DNA of 29,560 bases from an uncultured Carnobacteriaceae bacterium (lineage in GTDB: Bacteria; Bacillota; Bacilli; Lactobacillales; Aerococcaceae). The DNA is taken from assembly GCA_938039195.1 (NCBI GenBank), contig CALHVK010000132.1, positions 1 through 29,560 of the forward strand. Direction: 5' to 3'. Below, piece after piece: positions 23,089 through 29,560 of this stretch. The notes below the pieces were generated by a model that made no database searches, was not told the DNA's origin, and was given only the letters and a program-made list of their open reading frames with translations. The first letter of the stretch is position 1. The number at the start of each line of letters is the position of its first letter. The position numbers and the translations under genes are program-made.

Positions 23089-23209
23089 TTTTGTTTTCCT
23101 CCAATTTGGTTTATATTTTCCTCCCCAATTTTCAGCGATAAGACCTCTTCTAAAAGAAGCACCAATCTTAACATCCAATTAGGTGTGAATTTTTTTGGTT
23201 TTTACACCA
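23089..23209 (-). promoter_or_regulatory. 5' leader of rpsB with two Shine-Dalgarno copies
   Basis: About 120 untranslated bases. The leader starts with a GGTGT/ACACC stem (23182-23208) and contains a small CTTCT/AGAAG hairpin. Two similar purine blocks occur: the used site at 23094-23107 and a second one at 23116-23132 (both AATTGG(GG)AGGAAAA on the minus strand), about 22 bases apart. Only the first is followed by a start codon. S2 autoregulation through the leader is possible but not shown. Confidence 0.45.
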
Positions 23210-23215
23210 TCAATG

Positions 23216-23244
23216 ATTGTACATGAAAGTATTTAAAAATGCAA
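23216..23244 (-). promoter_or_regulatory. Promoter of rpsB
   Basis: On the minus strand TTGCAT (23239-23244) and TACAAT (23216-23221) are 17 bases apart, giving a start near 23209. Confidence 0.75.
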
Positions 23245-23284
23245 GAAAATTCTATTGTTTTCATGACGAAACAATAGAATTTCC
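23243..23284 (-). terminator. Terminator of the three-gene membrane cluster
   Basis: AAATTCTATTGTTT (23247-23260) and its exact complement (23269-23282) form a 14-bp stem with an 8-base loop, followed on the minus strand by TTTTC. It separates the cluster from the rpsB promoter. The bases from 23285 to 23387 show nothing else recognisable. Confidence 0.8.
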
Positions 23285-23387
23285 AACATCTTTTTACTTA
23301 AGATATATAAATATAGCGTTATTAAAGTAAATCATCAGTATCAAAGCTTCTGAAATACTCTTTCGTTACTACTCTTCTGTTCATGAA

Positions 23388-24641
23388 TTATCGATTTTGC
23401 CAATACACATTTATCTTTCCATCTTGGACTTTAACGGCAAGGTACTGTTGATCGTTTTTAATACTATCTTTCTCCGGCACTAGTATATAAGCATCGAATA
23501 AATAGATACCATCAGGGAGTGCTCCCTTGCTTAAATGATTAAATTTTGAAGTTACGAATGTCAGTAGTTCCTCCAGTGAAGAAACGTCTCGATAGTCCAC
23601 TCTTAAATAACCAGTAATCACTTCGGATTCACTAGAAAGAAGCTCGTCAAGTGTTAAATTGTAAATTGTTTCTGTCACGGAATTGTCTTTATAATGCTTT
23701 GCAGCAAGATGCGCTAATTTATTTAATCGTTCTTCTCCAGAGATTAAAGGATTCACATCTACTTTAACACCAGTGATTTCGACATCTTCTATTTTATCAT
23801 CCAATACTCTTTTCACTTTATCAACAGAAGCTTCTAAATCAGAATTGAATAGAAACGCACCTCGCAGGAACGTGAAGTTTTGGTTGAACAGAAGCTGAAG
23901 AATCTCTGCTTCATCTTTTGAAACGTTCGACGTGTCAACTGTCTCCTGCATCTCACGAACGCTAGTCCCTTTCTCTAAAAAGACATTATTTTGGAATGTA
24001 ACTTCACTACCTGAAGTAAGCTTTTCAGTATATTTAATACTCACAATATCATTATTCACTGGTGGAATTACCTTTACAGAAGCGTTAAATCCGTGTTCTT
24101 TATAGTACTCTTCAATTTTAACTGTAATATCATCTGTTCTATTTTGTTCCACTTGTTGGTTATTAACTGCTAGAACCATTAACGCGTACATCGTAATGAT
24201 GATATAAAGAAATGATGCTTTTACAAGCTTTTGTTTTCCTTCAGCAATAACGTAAATCATTAAACAGAAAATATTAAACACTAATAATAGTACAAACGTT
24301 AAGAGTGCCCCGTTTTTCTGGGTACTAATGGATTCAAAGGGCATAATTACCGTAAACGGATATTTTAATTCATTAAGCGTAAAATATAAAAATAGAACCA
24401 ATGCCATCGTTCCAGGAACTCGAACTTTTGTATTGTCTTTTGCAACCACAAAGTTGATGTTATAGAGTTCATGTAAAACTGCAAAGAGAATTACAAAGAA
24501 CAAAAAGATAAAAACAATAAAATAAACTGTAAATAACACTTTAGTAATTCCAAATCCAAAAACAGCTTCTAGCATAAAAAGGATGAAATAAAGAACAGTT
24601 GGTAGCAATAAGTTCATATACTGAATTTTTTTATTACGCAT
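23388..24641 (-). CDS. Unknown membrane protein, third member of a tandem paralogue cluster
   Basis: Not recognised. It has 417 residues. Five hydrophobic segments lie at about residues 9-31, 34-58, 76-97, 110-132 and 141-160. Positive charges (VVAKDNTKVR, EGKQKLVK) fall in the loops after segments 2 and 4, so the N-terminus is predicted inside and the remaining 255 residues outside. The C-terminal part aligns by eye with its two upstream neighbours: EEYYKEHGFNASVKV against EFKDFGLNGTVKV, IKYTEKLTSGSEV against LEYSEQFSDGYSY, and the ending ALPDGIYLFDAYI then YLAVKVQDGKINVYW against RGTFWDGIYKFKG then FIVENGIGYFEEDQ. It is the most diverged of the three. No catalytic or metal motif is visible. 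It starts 14 bases after its neighbour, with AAAGGAG. Confidence 0.85.
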   Translation of the reverse strand: MRNKKIQYMNLLLPTVLYFILFMLEAVFGFGITKVLFTVYFIVFIFLFFVILFAVLHELYNINFVVAKDNTKVRVPGTMALVLFLYFTLNELKYPFTVIMPFESISTQKNGALLTFVLLLVFNIFCLMIYVIAEGKQKLVKASFLYIIITMYALMVLAVNNQQVEQNRTDDITVKIEEYYKEHGFNASVKVIPPVNNDIVSIKYTEKLTSGSEVTFQNNVFLEKGTSVREMQETVDTSNVSKDEAEILQLLFNQNFTFLRGAFLFNSDLEASVDKVKRVLDDKIEDVEITGVKVDVNPLISGEERLNKLAHLAAKHYKDNSVTETIYNLTLDELLSSESEVITGYLRVDYRDVSSLEELLTFVTSKFNHLSKGALPDGIYLFDAYILVPEKDSIKNDQQYLAVKVQDGKINVYWQNR

Positions 24642-24655
24642 AAAGAACTCCTTTT

Positions 24656-25948
24656 CTATTTCAATTGGTCTTCCTCAAAATACCCTATACCGTTTTCCAC
24701 TATAAAAGTACTAATGACATCTCTTGTTTTGCCATTCACTTCAGCGCTGCCTTTGAACTTATAGATTCCATCCCAAAAAGTCCCTCTTGGTAATGCTTCA
24801 AGTACTTCTTTAAAGTAATCAAGGTTCGATAATCCAGCTTTTATCGCTTTAGAATTCAAATTAGAATAAAAAATTAAATCAATATTTGCATAAATCTGGT
24901 GATTCTTCATCGCTTGCTTCACGTCAATATTGTAAAATCCAGCGCCGTCTTGATCTCCTTTTTCAACATTTCGAAGGGATTCAGTGATTAAAAAGGCCGT
25001 AAATTGATACCCGTCTGTTGAATAAAAATCAACCCTAGACTCTCTTACCAGCTCGACTTTGAAAGCTGTATTAATAGTATTAGCAATCGTATAAGGTACT
25101 TTTAATTTATTTAATTTCTCCTTATAAAGACTGAGTAAGAAGTTAAATTCCTCATATTTCACTTTTTCAAGGCGTTCACGCTCTTTGTCAGTTGTTAATA
25201 GCGCTTTGATTTTTTGAACACTCTCATTTGGAATCGCTAATTCTAATTGATCTCCAGCCTCTTCGGGAATTGTATAATTTTTAGAATATGAGTATCCATC
25301 GGAAAACTGTTCACTATACTCCAAACTCACTTCATATCCTGGTAATTCAAATGCATGTTTTTTATTTTTTACTTTAACCGTTCCATTCAGTCCAAAATCT
25401 TTAAATTCCTGAGGATAGTTTTTGCCAGAATTAAAAAGTGTTGGTGCAGAGATTGTTGCAAATGCAGTTGAGACTAACAAAAGATTTGTAATAATAATTA
25501 AGAGTAAGCCAAATACAAAGTGGTATTTGGCTTCATTATTATCTTCTCTATGGAGCCATAGCTTTTGATAAACCGCAATGATAAAAATTAATGTAAGAAT
25601 TAAACTTAAAGCAAATGTTTCAGAAAAATGATTCATAAAATCGATTAACTTTACATTACCTTTCATTAAATCAGCGCTCTGAATAAAGTAACCTATGATT
25701 ACAAGGAGCAACTGAATAATACTTGAATTTCTGATATTTCTATCCTCTTTAAACCCTAGCATTAATCGTATTGGATCTATCAGTAAAAAGAGATTTCCGA
25801 CAGCAATAAATACCCATGATAAAATAAGAAAAAGCCAAGCAAAAGAAGGATACTCCCCTGAAGGATACAAATAGAAAAGAATATTAAAGATTAAATAACC
25901 AATAATGGCTAAACTTAATCTGAAAAAACTAATCGTATCTCGTTTCAT
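24656..25948 (-). CDS. Unknown membrane protein, second member of a tandem paralogue cluster
   Basis: Not recognised. It has 430 residues. Five membrane segments are followed by a hydrophilic C-terminal domain of about 255 residues that should lie outside the cell. It is closely related to the gene upstream: SFFRLSLAIIGYLIFNI against SYFRLSLVLLGYLLYNI at the N-terminus, EFKDFGLNGTV against EFKNFGLTGTV at the start of the outer domain, GAGFYNID against VAGFYNID in the middle, and FIVENGIGYFEEDQ against MVIENGISHFEEDQ at the end. The ending EEDQLK is almost shared. No lipobox, cleavage site, cysteine pair or catalytic motif is seen. It starts 21 bases after the stop of its upstream neighbour with a strong GGAGGG site. 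Confidence 0.86.
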   Translation of the reverse strand: MKRDTISFFRLSLAIIGYLIFNILFYLYPSGEYPSFAWLFLILSWVFIAVGNLFLLIDPIRLMLGFKEDRNIRNSSIIQLLLVIIGYFIQSADLMKGNVKLIDFMNHFSETFALSLILTLIFIIAVYQKLWLHREDNNEAKYHFVFGLLLIIITNLLLVSTAFATISAPTLFNSGKNYPQEFKDFGLNGTVKVKNKKHAFELPGYEVSLEYSEQFSDGYSYSKNYTIPEEAGDQLELAIPNESVQKIKALLTTDKERERLEKVKYEEFNFLLSLYKEKLNKLKVPYTIANTINTAFKVELVRESRVDFYSTDGYQFTAFLITESLRNVEKGDQDGAGFYNIDVKQAMKNHQIYANIDLIFYSNLNSKAIKAGLSNLDYFKEVLEALPRGTFWDGIYKFKGSAEVNGKTRDVISTFIVENGIGYFEEDQLK

Positions 25949-25969
25949 GAACGTCCCTCCTTACTTCTT

Positions 25970-27250
25970 TTACGGATTTCTCACTTGATCTTCTTCAAAA
26001 TGACTAATTCCATTTTCAATAACCATAGTAATCGTCACCCACTGATTTTTACCATCGATTTTAGTAGTGCCACCAAACTTATAGGTTCCATCCTCAAGCG
26101 TACCTGATGGAATCTGCAAGAGTATGTTTTTGAGATAATCTACTCGATTTGCATTTTTATCTTTTAGAAATTGATCCAATTCAAGATAATTAATATAACC
26201 AAAATTAACAATCATTGATTGAATAGGAATATCGATATTATAAAACCCAGCAACTTCAGTATCGCCATTTTTTCTATTTTTAAGAGCATTTTTAATAATG
26301 ACGCTATAAAACTCTGGAGGATTTTTTGGATAAATGCTTAAACCGTATTTTTCTACTAGTTTGAACCCTGCCGCATTATTCACTTTATCGATTAGTTCTG
26401 TATCAATTTTTCGTTTTCTAATTAAGTCTTTATAGAGAAACAGCACAAATTGGAATTCTTGCTTTTTCACCTGTTCGAATAATTCTTTTTCTTCATCGGT
26501 GTCAAGATACTTAGTAATCTCTTCTGAGAGTTGTTCATCCAACTGAGTCACGTGAGTGCCGTTTCGCACTTCGACAACATCAATGATTTCCCAAAAATAA
26601 GTCCCATCAGATAATCTCTCGTCATAATGGATACTAGTACGAGAACCGACATAAGGTTCAATTACTTGATGTTTTTCTCGAACCTCTACTGTTCCAGTTA
26701 AGCCGAAATTCTTAAATTCCTCCACATATTGTTTGTTAGCATCAAAGATAGACGCTTTGCTATTCGTGAAAAGTAAGAAGTTACACAGTAAGACCACGCA
26801 AGCCCCAAAAACTAAACTAAAAATGGATGATGTCTTTTCTTGTTGCTCTACTGCTCTTTTTTGAATAACGCCTATAATGAAAATCACTGAATAGATGATG
26901 CATATTGCAACTAAAAGTGGATAATGTTCCACATAATTAATAGGCCACCAGTTTCCATAAGTTAAGTTCGTCAGTTGGATACATACGCCAATACAAGCTG
27001 CAATGAGTTGAATCATACAGGTTAATTGAATCGATTTGTTCTTTTGGTAAGTATCTCTGATTTTTACTACATCTCTAAAAATAAAAATATTTCCTAACAC
27101 AATGAATGCCAAAGATAAAAAGAATACCGGCCAGACGATAAAGAACGCGTAACCTGCAGAATAATCCAACAGAAAATAGATAATATTGTATAATAAATAT
27201 CCTAATAAGACTAAACTAAGTCGAAAATAGCTGATTTTATATTCTTTCAT
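25970..27250 (-). CDS. Unknown membrane protein, first member of a tandem paralogue cluster
   Basis: Not recognised. It has 426 residues. Five membrane segments lie at about residues 10-30, 34-56, 73-93, 107-129 and 142-164, with positive loops (RDVVKIRDTYQKNK, QKRAVEQQEK) after segments 2 and 4. This predicts an inside N-terminus and an outside C-terminal domain of about 260 residues that starts at KQYVEEFKNFGLTGTVEV. The outer domain ends in repeated short strands (DGTYKFGG, VTITMVIENGISHFEEDQ). It shares clear similarity with the next gene and weaker similarity with the third. It is the first gene of the operon, with GGGGGA before the ATG and an extended -10 promoter. Possible roles (immunity, envelope sensing, toxin target mimic) are speculation. 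Confidence 0.86.
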   Translation of the reverse strand: MKEYKISYFRLSLVLLGYLLYNIIYFLLDYSAGYAFFIVWPVFFLSLAFIVLGNIFIFRDVVKIRDTYQKNKSIQLTCMIQLIAACIGVCIQLTNLTYGNWWPINYVEHYPLLVAICIIYSVIFIIGVIQKRAVEQQEKTSSIFSLVFGACVVLLCNFLLFTNSKASIFDANKQYVEEFKNFGLTGTVEVREKHQVIEPYVGSRTSIHYDERLSDGTYFWEIIDVVEVRNGTHVTQLDEQLSEEITKYLDTDEEKELFEQVKKQEFQFVLFLYKDLIRKRKIDTELIDKVNNAAGFKLVEKYGLSIYPKNPPEFYSVIIKNALKNRKNGDTEVAGFYNIDIPIQSMIVNFGYINYLELDQFLKDKNANRVDYLKNILLQIPSGTLEDGTYKFGGTTKIDGKNQWVTITMVIENGISHFEEDQVRNP

Positions 27251-27279
27251 AGGAAATCCCCCGTAAAATTATTAACTTT

Positions 27280-27288
27280 ATTATACCA
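27280..27288 (-). promoter_or_regulatory. Extended -10 promoter of the membrane-protein cluster
   Basis: On the minus strand TGGTATAAT holds a perfect TATAAT with an upstream TG, about 30 bases before the first gene. No convincing -35 is seen. Confidence 0.6.
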
Positions 27289-27330
27289 TACCTCAGATAA
27301 AAAGAACGCGCTCAGCTTAATGTTTTGAGC

Positions 27331-27359
27331 TTGCAAAATAGGCTAAATTCACGCATACT
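27331..27359 (+). promoter_or_regulatory. Promoter of the plsC-type gene
   Basis: TTGCAA (27331-27336) and CATACT (27354-27359) are 17 bases apart, 30 bases before the ATG. It diverges from the promoter of the membrane-protein cluster. Confidence 0.65.
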
Positions 27360-27389
27360 ACAATTACAGAGAAACTAAAGGAGAATTCT

Positions 27390-28013
27390 ATGATATACAA
27401 AATCACTTTATGGATTGTTCGAGGCCTTCTTGTTTTACTCAATGGCTTTGGCGATTACCAAGGAAAAGATAAGTTACCCAAAGATACAGGATACGTATTA
27501 GTTGCACCACACCGTTCTTGGTTAGATCCTGTGATGATGGCAATCGCTGTTTATCCTCAACCACTTGTCTTAATGGCAAAACAAGAATTATTCAAACCAA
27601 AACCATTCGGTTGGTTTATTAAAAAACTGGGTGCTTTCCCGGTAAATCGTGAAAAACCAGGACCGAGCGCGATTAAATATCCTGTTCAACAAATTAAAGA
27701 AAACAAAAAAGCCCTTGTGATCTTCCCAACTGGAACACGATACTCAAACGAGATGAAAGGTGGCGCAGTCATGATTGCTCGTCTAGCAAAAGCCCCTATC
27801 GTTCCAATGGTGTATCAAGGACCGTTAACATTCAAGGATATTATTAAACGTAAAAAAATGCATGTAAGAGTTGGCGACCCAATCTATATCGCGGACCAAA
27901 AACTAACAAAAGAAGAAATCGCAAATTACGATCAAGTACTGATTCAAAAATTCGATGAACTCGATAAAGAAATTGATCCAAATTATGTATATGAATTACC
28001 TGTAAAAAAATAA
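27390..28013 (+). CDS. plsC: 1-acyl-sn-glycerol-3-phosphate acyltransferase (PlsC family)
   Basis: A protein of 207 residues. PlsC adds the second acyl chain to lysophosphatidic acid to form phosphatidic acid at the membrane. A hydrophobic N-terminus (about residues 5-20) anchors it. The catalytic motif H-x4-D is His41 to Asp46 in APHRSWLDP. The substrate-binding block reads FPTGTRYSNE, where most family members have FPEGTR; the usual glutamate is a threonine. IARLAKAPIVPMVYQGP is the fourth block. AAAGGAG lies before the ATG. Family assignment is firm; the exact lipid substrate is inferred. It is a single-gene unit with its own promoter and terminator. Confidence 0.91.
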   Translation: MIYKITLWIVRGLLVLLNGFGDYQGKDKLPKDTGYVLVAPHRSWLDPVMMAIAVYPQPLVLMAKQELFKPKPFGWFIKKLGAFPVNREKPGPSAIKYPVQQIKENKKALVIFPTGTRYSNEMKGGAVMIARLAKAPIVPMVYQGPLTFKDIIKRKKMHVRVGDPIYIADQKLTKEEIANYDQVLIQKFDELDKEIDPNYVYELPVKK

Positions 28014-28015
28014 CA

Positions 28016-28035
28016 TTATACCGTATACGGTATAA
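28016..28035. repeat. 20-bp perfect palindrome after plsC
   Basis: TTATACCGTATACGGTATAA is fully symmetrical and starts two bases after the plsC stop, just before the terminator hairpin. It could be a protein-binding site or a second 3' hairpin. Confidence 0.7.
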
Positions 28036-28039
28036 CGAA

Positions 28040-28069
28040 AAAAACCATCGGAAAATTCCGATGGTTTTT
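28040..28069. terminator. Bidirectional terminator between plsC and yneF
   Basis: AAAAACCATCGGAA pairs with TTCCGATGGTTTTT; A and T runs flank both sides. It serves plsC on the plus strand and yneF on the minus strand. Confidence 0.92.
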
Positions 28070-28072
28070 ACT

Positions 28073-28306
28073 TTATTTTTTAGCTCTTTTTTTAGCTTGT
28101 GCTTTCATTGAAGCAGCAATTTGACGAACTTTTTGTTCAGATGGTTTTTGACCCATTTGAGTCATCATACTACGAATCATATCTTCATCAAATGGTGGGT
28201 TTTCTACAAAGTAGTTCATCATTGTACGACGTGCGATAAAGAAACCACCGATCGCACCTGCGATTGCAGCAAGAATCACGATTAAAATCCATGCTCCTGT
28301 TGACAT
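28073..28306 (-). CDS. yneF: YneF family (UPF0154) small membrane protein
   Basis: A protein of 77 residues. One N-terminal membrane helix (about residues 5-25, ILIVILAAIAGAIGGFFIA) is followed by ARRTMMNYFVENPPFDEDMIRSMMTQMGQKPSEQKVRQI, the conserved block of the UPF0154/YneF family found throughout Firmicutes, and by a basic tail. The molecular function of the family is not established. GGGAGAG lies before the ATG, and the gene shares the terminator region with plsC. Confidence 0.92.
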   Translation of the reverse strand: MSTGAWILIVILAAIAGAIGGFFIARRTMMNYFVENPPFDEDMIRSMMTQMGQKPSEQKVRQIAASMKAQAKKRAKK

Positions 28307-28357
28307 TTGGCTTTCTCTCCCTTCAATATGTGTATCCTTGTCTATTGTACTAGATTA

Positions 28358-28394
28358 TTAAGAAAATGAAAAGCCTTGCGGTAAAGTTTTCATT
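28358..28394 (-). terminator. Possible terminator after scrK
   Basis: On the minus strand AATGAAAA (28387-28394) pairs with TTTTCATT (28365-28372) around a 14-base loop, followed by TTCTT. It is weaker than the others in the window. The rest of the 28307-28427 gap shows only a possible TACAAT -10 for yneF. Confidence 0.45.
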
Positions 28395-28427
28395 AGTTAA
28401 TTGAATAAATGATAGATACTTAGAAAA

Positions 28428-29315
28428 TTATTGGACTAAACTTTTTGCTAACACATAGTTTCCTAATGTAGCAGATCCATTATTATCAACGGCAGGCGTT
28501 ACAATATAGTCTTTTACTGGCGGTGTTGGAACATATCCGTTTAGTAATTCCTCAAACATACGATGAACACGTTCCACCATATGATTTTGAGCCATCACGC
28601 CTCCTCCAAAAACAATCTTCTCTGGACGGAAAGTTAGTGTTGCTTGAATGGCTGCTTGAGCGATATAACTCGCTTGAATATCCCAAACATCACTTGAAAT
28701 ATCAATATGTTCACCCCGCACTCCAGTACGTGCTTCTAAACTTGGACCAGCGGCAAGACCTTCAAGACAACCTTTATGGAAAGGACAAACACCATCAAAG
28801 TTATTAGCGACATCGATTGGATGCTTACACACATACACATGTCCCATCTCAGGATGACTAGTCCCTCCAATAAATTCACCACGTTGAATCACGCCTGCAC
28901 CAATTCCGGTACCGATTGTGTAATACACGAGTGTTTCGATGTTTTCTCCACGATTGTTACGAGCATAGACTTCTCCATACGCAGAACTGTTCACATCAGT
29001 TGTAAAATACATAGGCACATCTAGTCTTTTCTTTAGTGTTCCAACCACATCGATATTTGACCAATTTGGTTTTGGCGTTGTTGTGATATATCCATAAGTC
29101 TTAGATTTTGGGTCTACATCAATTGGTCCAAATGACCCGATTCCAATTGCTTTTAGATTTTTAAATTTCGCAAAGAAATCAGCAGTCTTTTTTAATGTCT
29201 CTTTTGGAGTGGTTGTCGGAAATTGAAGTTCCTCAACTGTGTTAAATTCTTCATCAGCTACGGCACAAATAAACTTTGTACCACCAGCTTCTAAGCTTCC
29301 ATATAAGTTTGTCAT
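28428..29315 (-). CDS. scrK: Fructokinase, ROK family
   Basis: A protein of 295 residues very like streptococcal ScrK. It phosphorylates fructose to fructose 6-phosphate with ATP. The N-terminal phosphate loop YGSLEAGGTKF is followed by GIGSFGPIDVD, the catalytic region FTTDVNSSAYGE, YYTIGTGIGAG, and the ROK zinc site formed by a histidine in HPEMGH or VYVCKH and cysteines in CPFHKGCLEG. The later blocks IVFGGGVMAQ and VTPAVDNNGSATLGN are typical of this subgroup. It is not linked to a sucrose operon here. An extended -10 (TGATACAAT, 29346-29354 on the minus strand) and GAGGAG lie upstream. Confidence 0.94.
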   Translation of the reverse strand: MTNLYGSLEAGGTKFICAVADEEFNTVEELQFPTTTPKETLKKTADFFAKFKNLKAIGIGSFGPIDVDPKSKTYGYITTTPKPNWSNIDVVGTLKKRLDVPMYFTTDVNSSAYGEVYARNNRGENIETLVYYTIGTGIGAGVIQRGEFIGGTSHPEMGHVYVCKHPIDVANNFDGVCPFHKGCLEGLAAGPSLEARTGVRGEHIDISSDVWDIQASYIAQAAIQATLTFRPEKIVFGGGVMAQNHMVERVHRMFEELLNGYVPTPPVKDYIVTPAVDNNGSATLGNYVLAKSLVQ

Positions 29316-29345
29316 AAGCCTTTAGCTCCTCAGTTATTTTTTATT

Positions 29346-29354
29346 ATTGTATCA
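29346..29354 (-). promoter_or_regulatory. Extended -10 promoter of scrK
   Basis: On the minus strand TGATACAAT has a TACAAT -10 with upstream TG, about 30 bases before scrK. The -35 region overlaps the terminator of the preceding gene and is weak. Confidence 0.45.
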
Positions 29355-29372
29355 TATTTCTCTCTAAAATAA

Positions 29373-29405
29373 GAAGACGAACCTAAAATAAAAAGGTTCG
29401 TCTTC
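29373..29405 (-). terminator. Terminator of the MATE-type gene
   Basis: GAAGACGAACC (29373-29383) and GGTTCGTCTTC (29395-29405) form a perfect 11-bp stem, followed on the minus strand by TTATTTT. It closes the gene that enters from the right edge. Confidence 0.85.
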
Positions 29406-29423
29406 CGTTTATAAATTATAAAG

Positions 29424-29560
29424 CTATGCTTCCACTAAACGATGAATCCATTTACCAGAGAAGACTCGTTTTAAGCCAATAACAGCTTTACACAATTCTT
29501 CTGAACCAGCACAGATAACAACGAGTTGAACCGGGAAATGCCATACCGCAGCAGCTAAAA
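29424..29560 (-). CDS. MATE-family multidrug exporter, C-terminal end only
   Basis: Reading the minus strand from the right edge, a frame is open for about 45 codons and stops with TAG at 29424-29426. The visible protein end includes AVWHFPVQLVVICAGSEELC, then GLKRVFSGKWIHRLVEA. A last membrane helix followed by EE(L/V)-K, a GLKR turn and SGKW(I/L) is the usual ending of NorM/DinF-like MATE exporters in Firmicutes, which use a sodium or proton gradient. Only the tail is present, so the subfamily and substrate cannot be judged, and the assignment rests on a short stretch. Confidence 0.7.
   Translation of the reverse strand, partial: LAAAVWHFPVQLVVICAGSEELCKAVIGLKRVFSGKWIHRLVEA

Noticed and set aside
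23089..23178. N-terminal extension of rpsB by 30 codons
   Set aside because: The extra residues do not resemble S2, the stretch contains the leader structures and the ribosome site, and the conserved start is ATG 23088.
27308..27328. Hairpin GCTCA...TGAGC between the divergent promoters
   Set aside because: The stem is only five pairs with a long loop, and no gene ends here; it is too weak to call.

Overview
The window is low-GC Firmicutes DNA. Strong Shine-Dalgarno sequences, codons rich in TTA and A/T endings, rho-independent terminators, YneF, PyrR and a RexB-type AddB subunit without an iron-sulphur cluster all point to the order Lactobacillales. A Carnobacteriaceae-like member is a reasonable guess, but the genus cannot be fixed from the sequence alone. 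There are no tRNA or rRNA genes, CRISPR arrays, transposases or prophage genes, so this reads as ordinary chromosome with a few accessory modules.

Left part, plus strand (1-10604). The 3' end of an RluD-like pseudouridine synthase is followed by pyrR and a terminator. Then comes a complete L-ascorbate (ula) operon in the order ulaD-ulaG-ulaC-ulaA-ulaB-ulaF-ulaE. It encodes a three-subunit ascorbate PTS, the lactonase, the decarboxylase and both epimerases, which together take ascorbate to D-xylulose 5-phosphate. Its control region has a good promoter with a cre-like site over the -35 and a perfect 14-bp inverted repeat that brackets the promoter. Next is a phosphonate-type ABC importer, phnD-phnC-phnE1-phnE2, with no phosphonate-degrading genes nearby. 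A PurBox-like sequence lies about 76 bp upstream of its predicted start of transcription, and an internal terminator separates phnD from phnC.

Middle part, minus strand (10675-23088). Reading along the minus strand from right to left, rpsB-tsf-pyrH-frr is the classic translation and UMP kinase cluster. It is followed by a membrane-anchored staphylococcal-type nuclease, a stand-alone NrdH redoxin with two NrdR boxes over its promoter, the recombination nuclease addB-addA (rexBA), and a DUF624/YesL-type membrane protein.

Right part (23388-29560). Three tandem minus-strand genes encode related proteins of unknown function, each with about five membrane segments and a large C-terminal domain predicted to lie outside the cell. 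A divergent plsC-type acyltransferase, yneF, a ROK-family fructokinase (scrK) and the C-terminal end of a MATE-type exporter complete the window.

A recurring theme is a terminator-shaped hairpin placed directly in front of a downstream ribosome binding site (phnC, tsf, pyrH, the nuclease gene). There is no room for a new promoter after these hairpins, which suggests that partial read-through sets expression ratios. The most interesting items are the three-paralogue membrane cluster, the PurBox-like site at the phn operon, the NrdR-controlled nrdH promoter with an 18-bp palindrome between its boxes, and the inverted repeat around the ula promoter.
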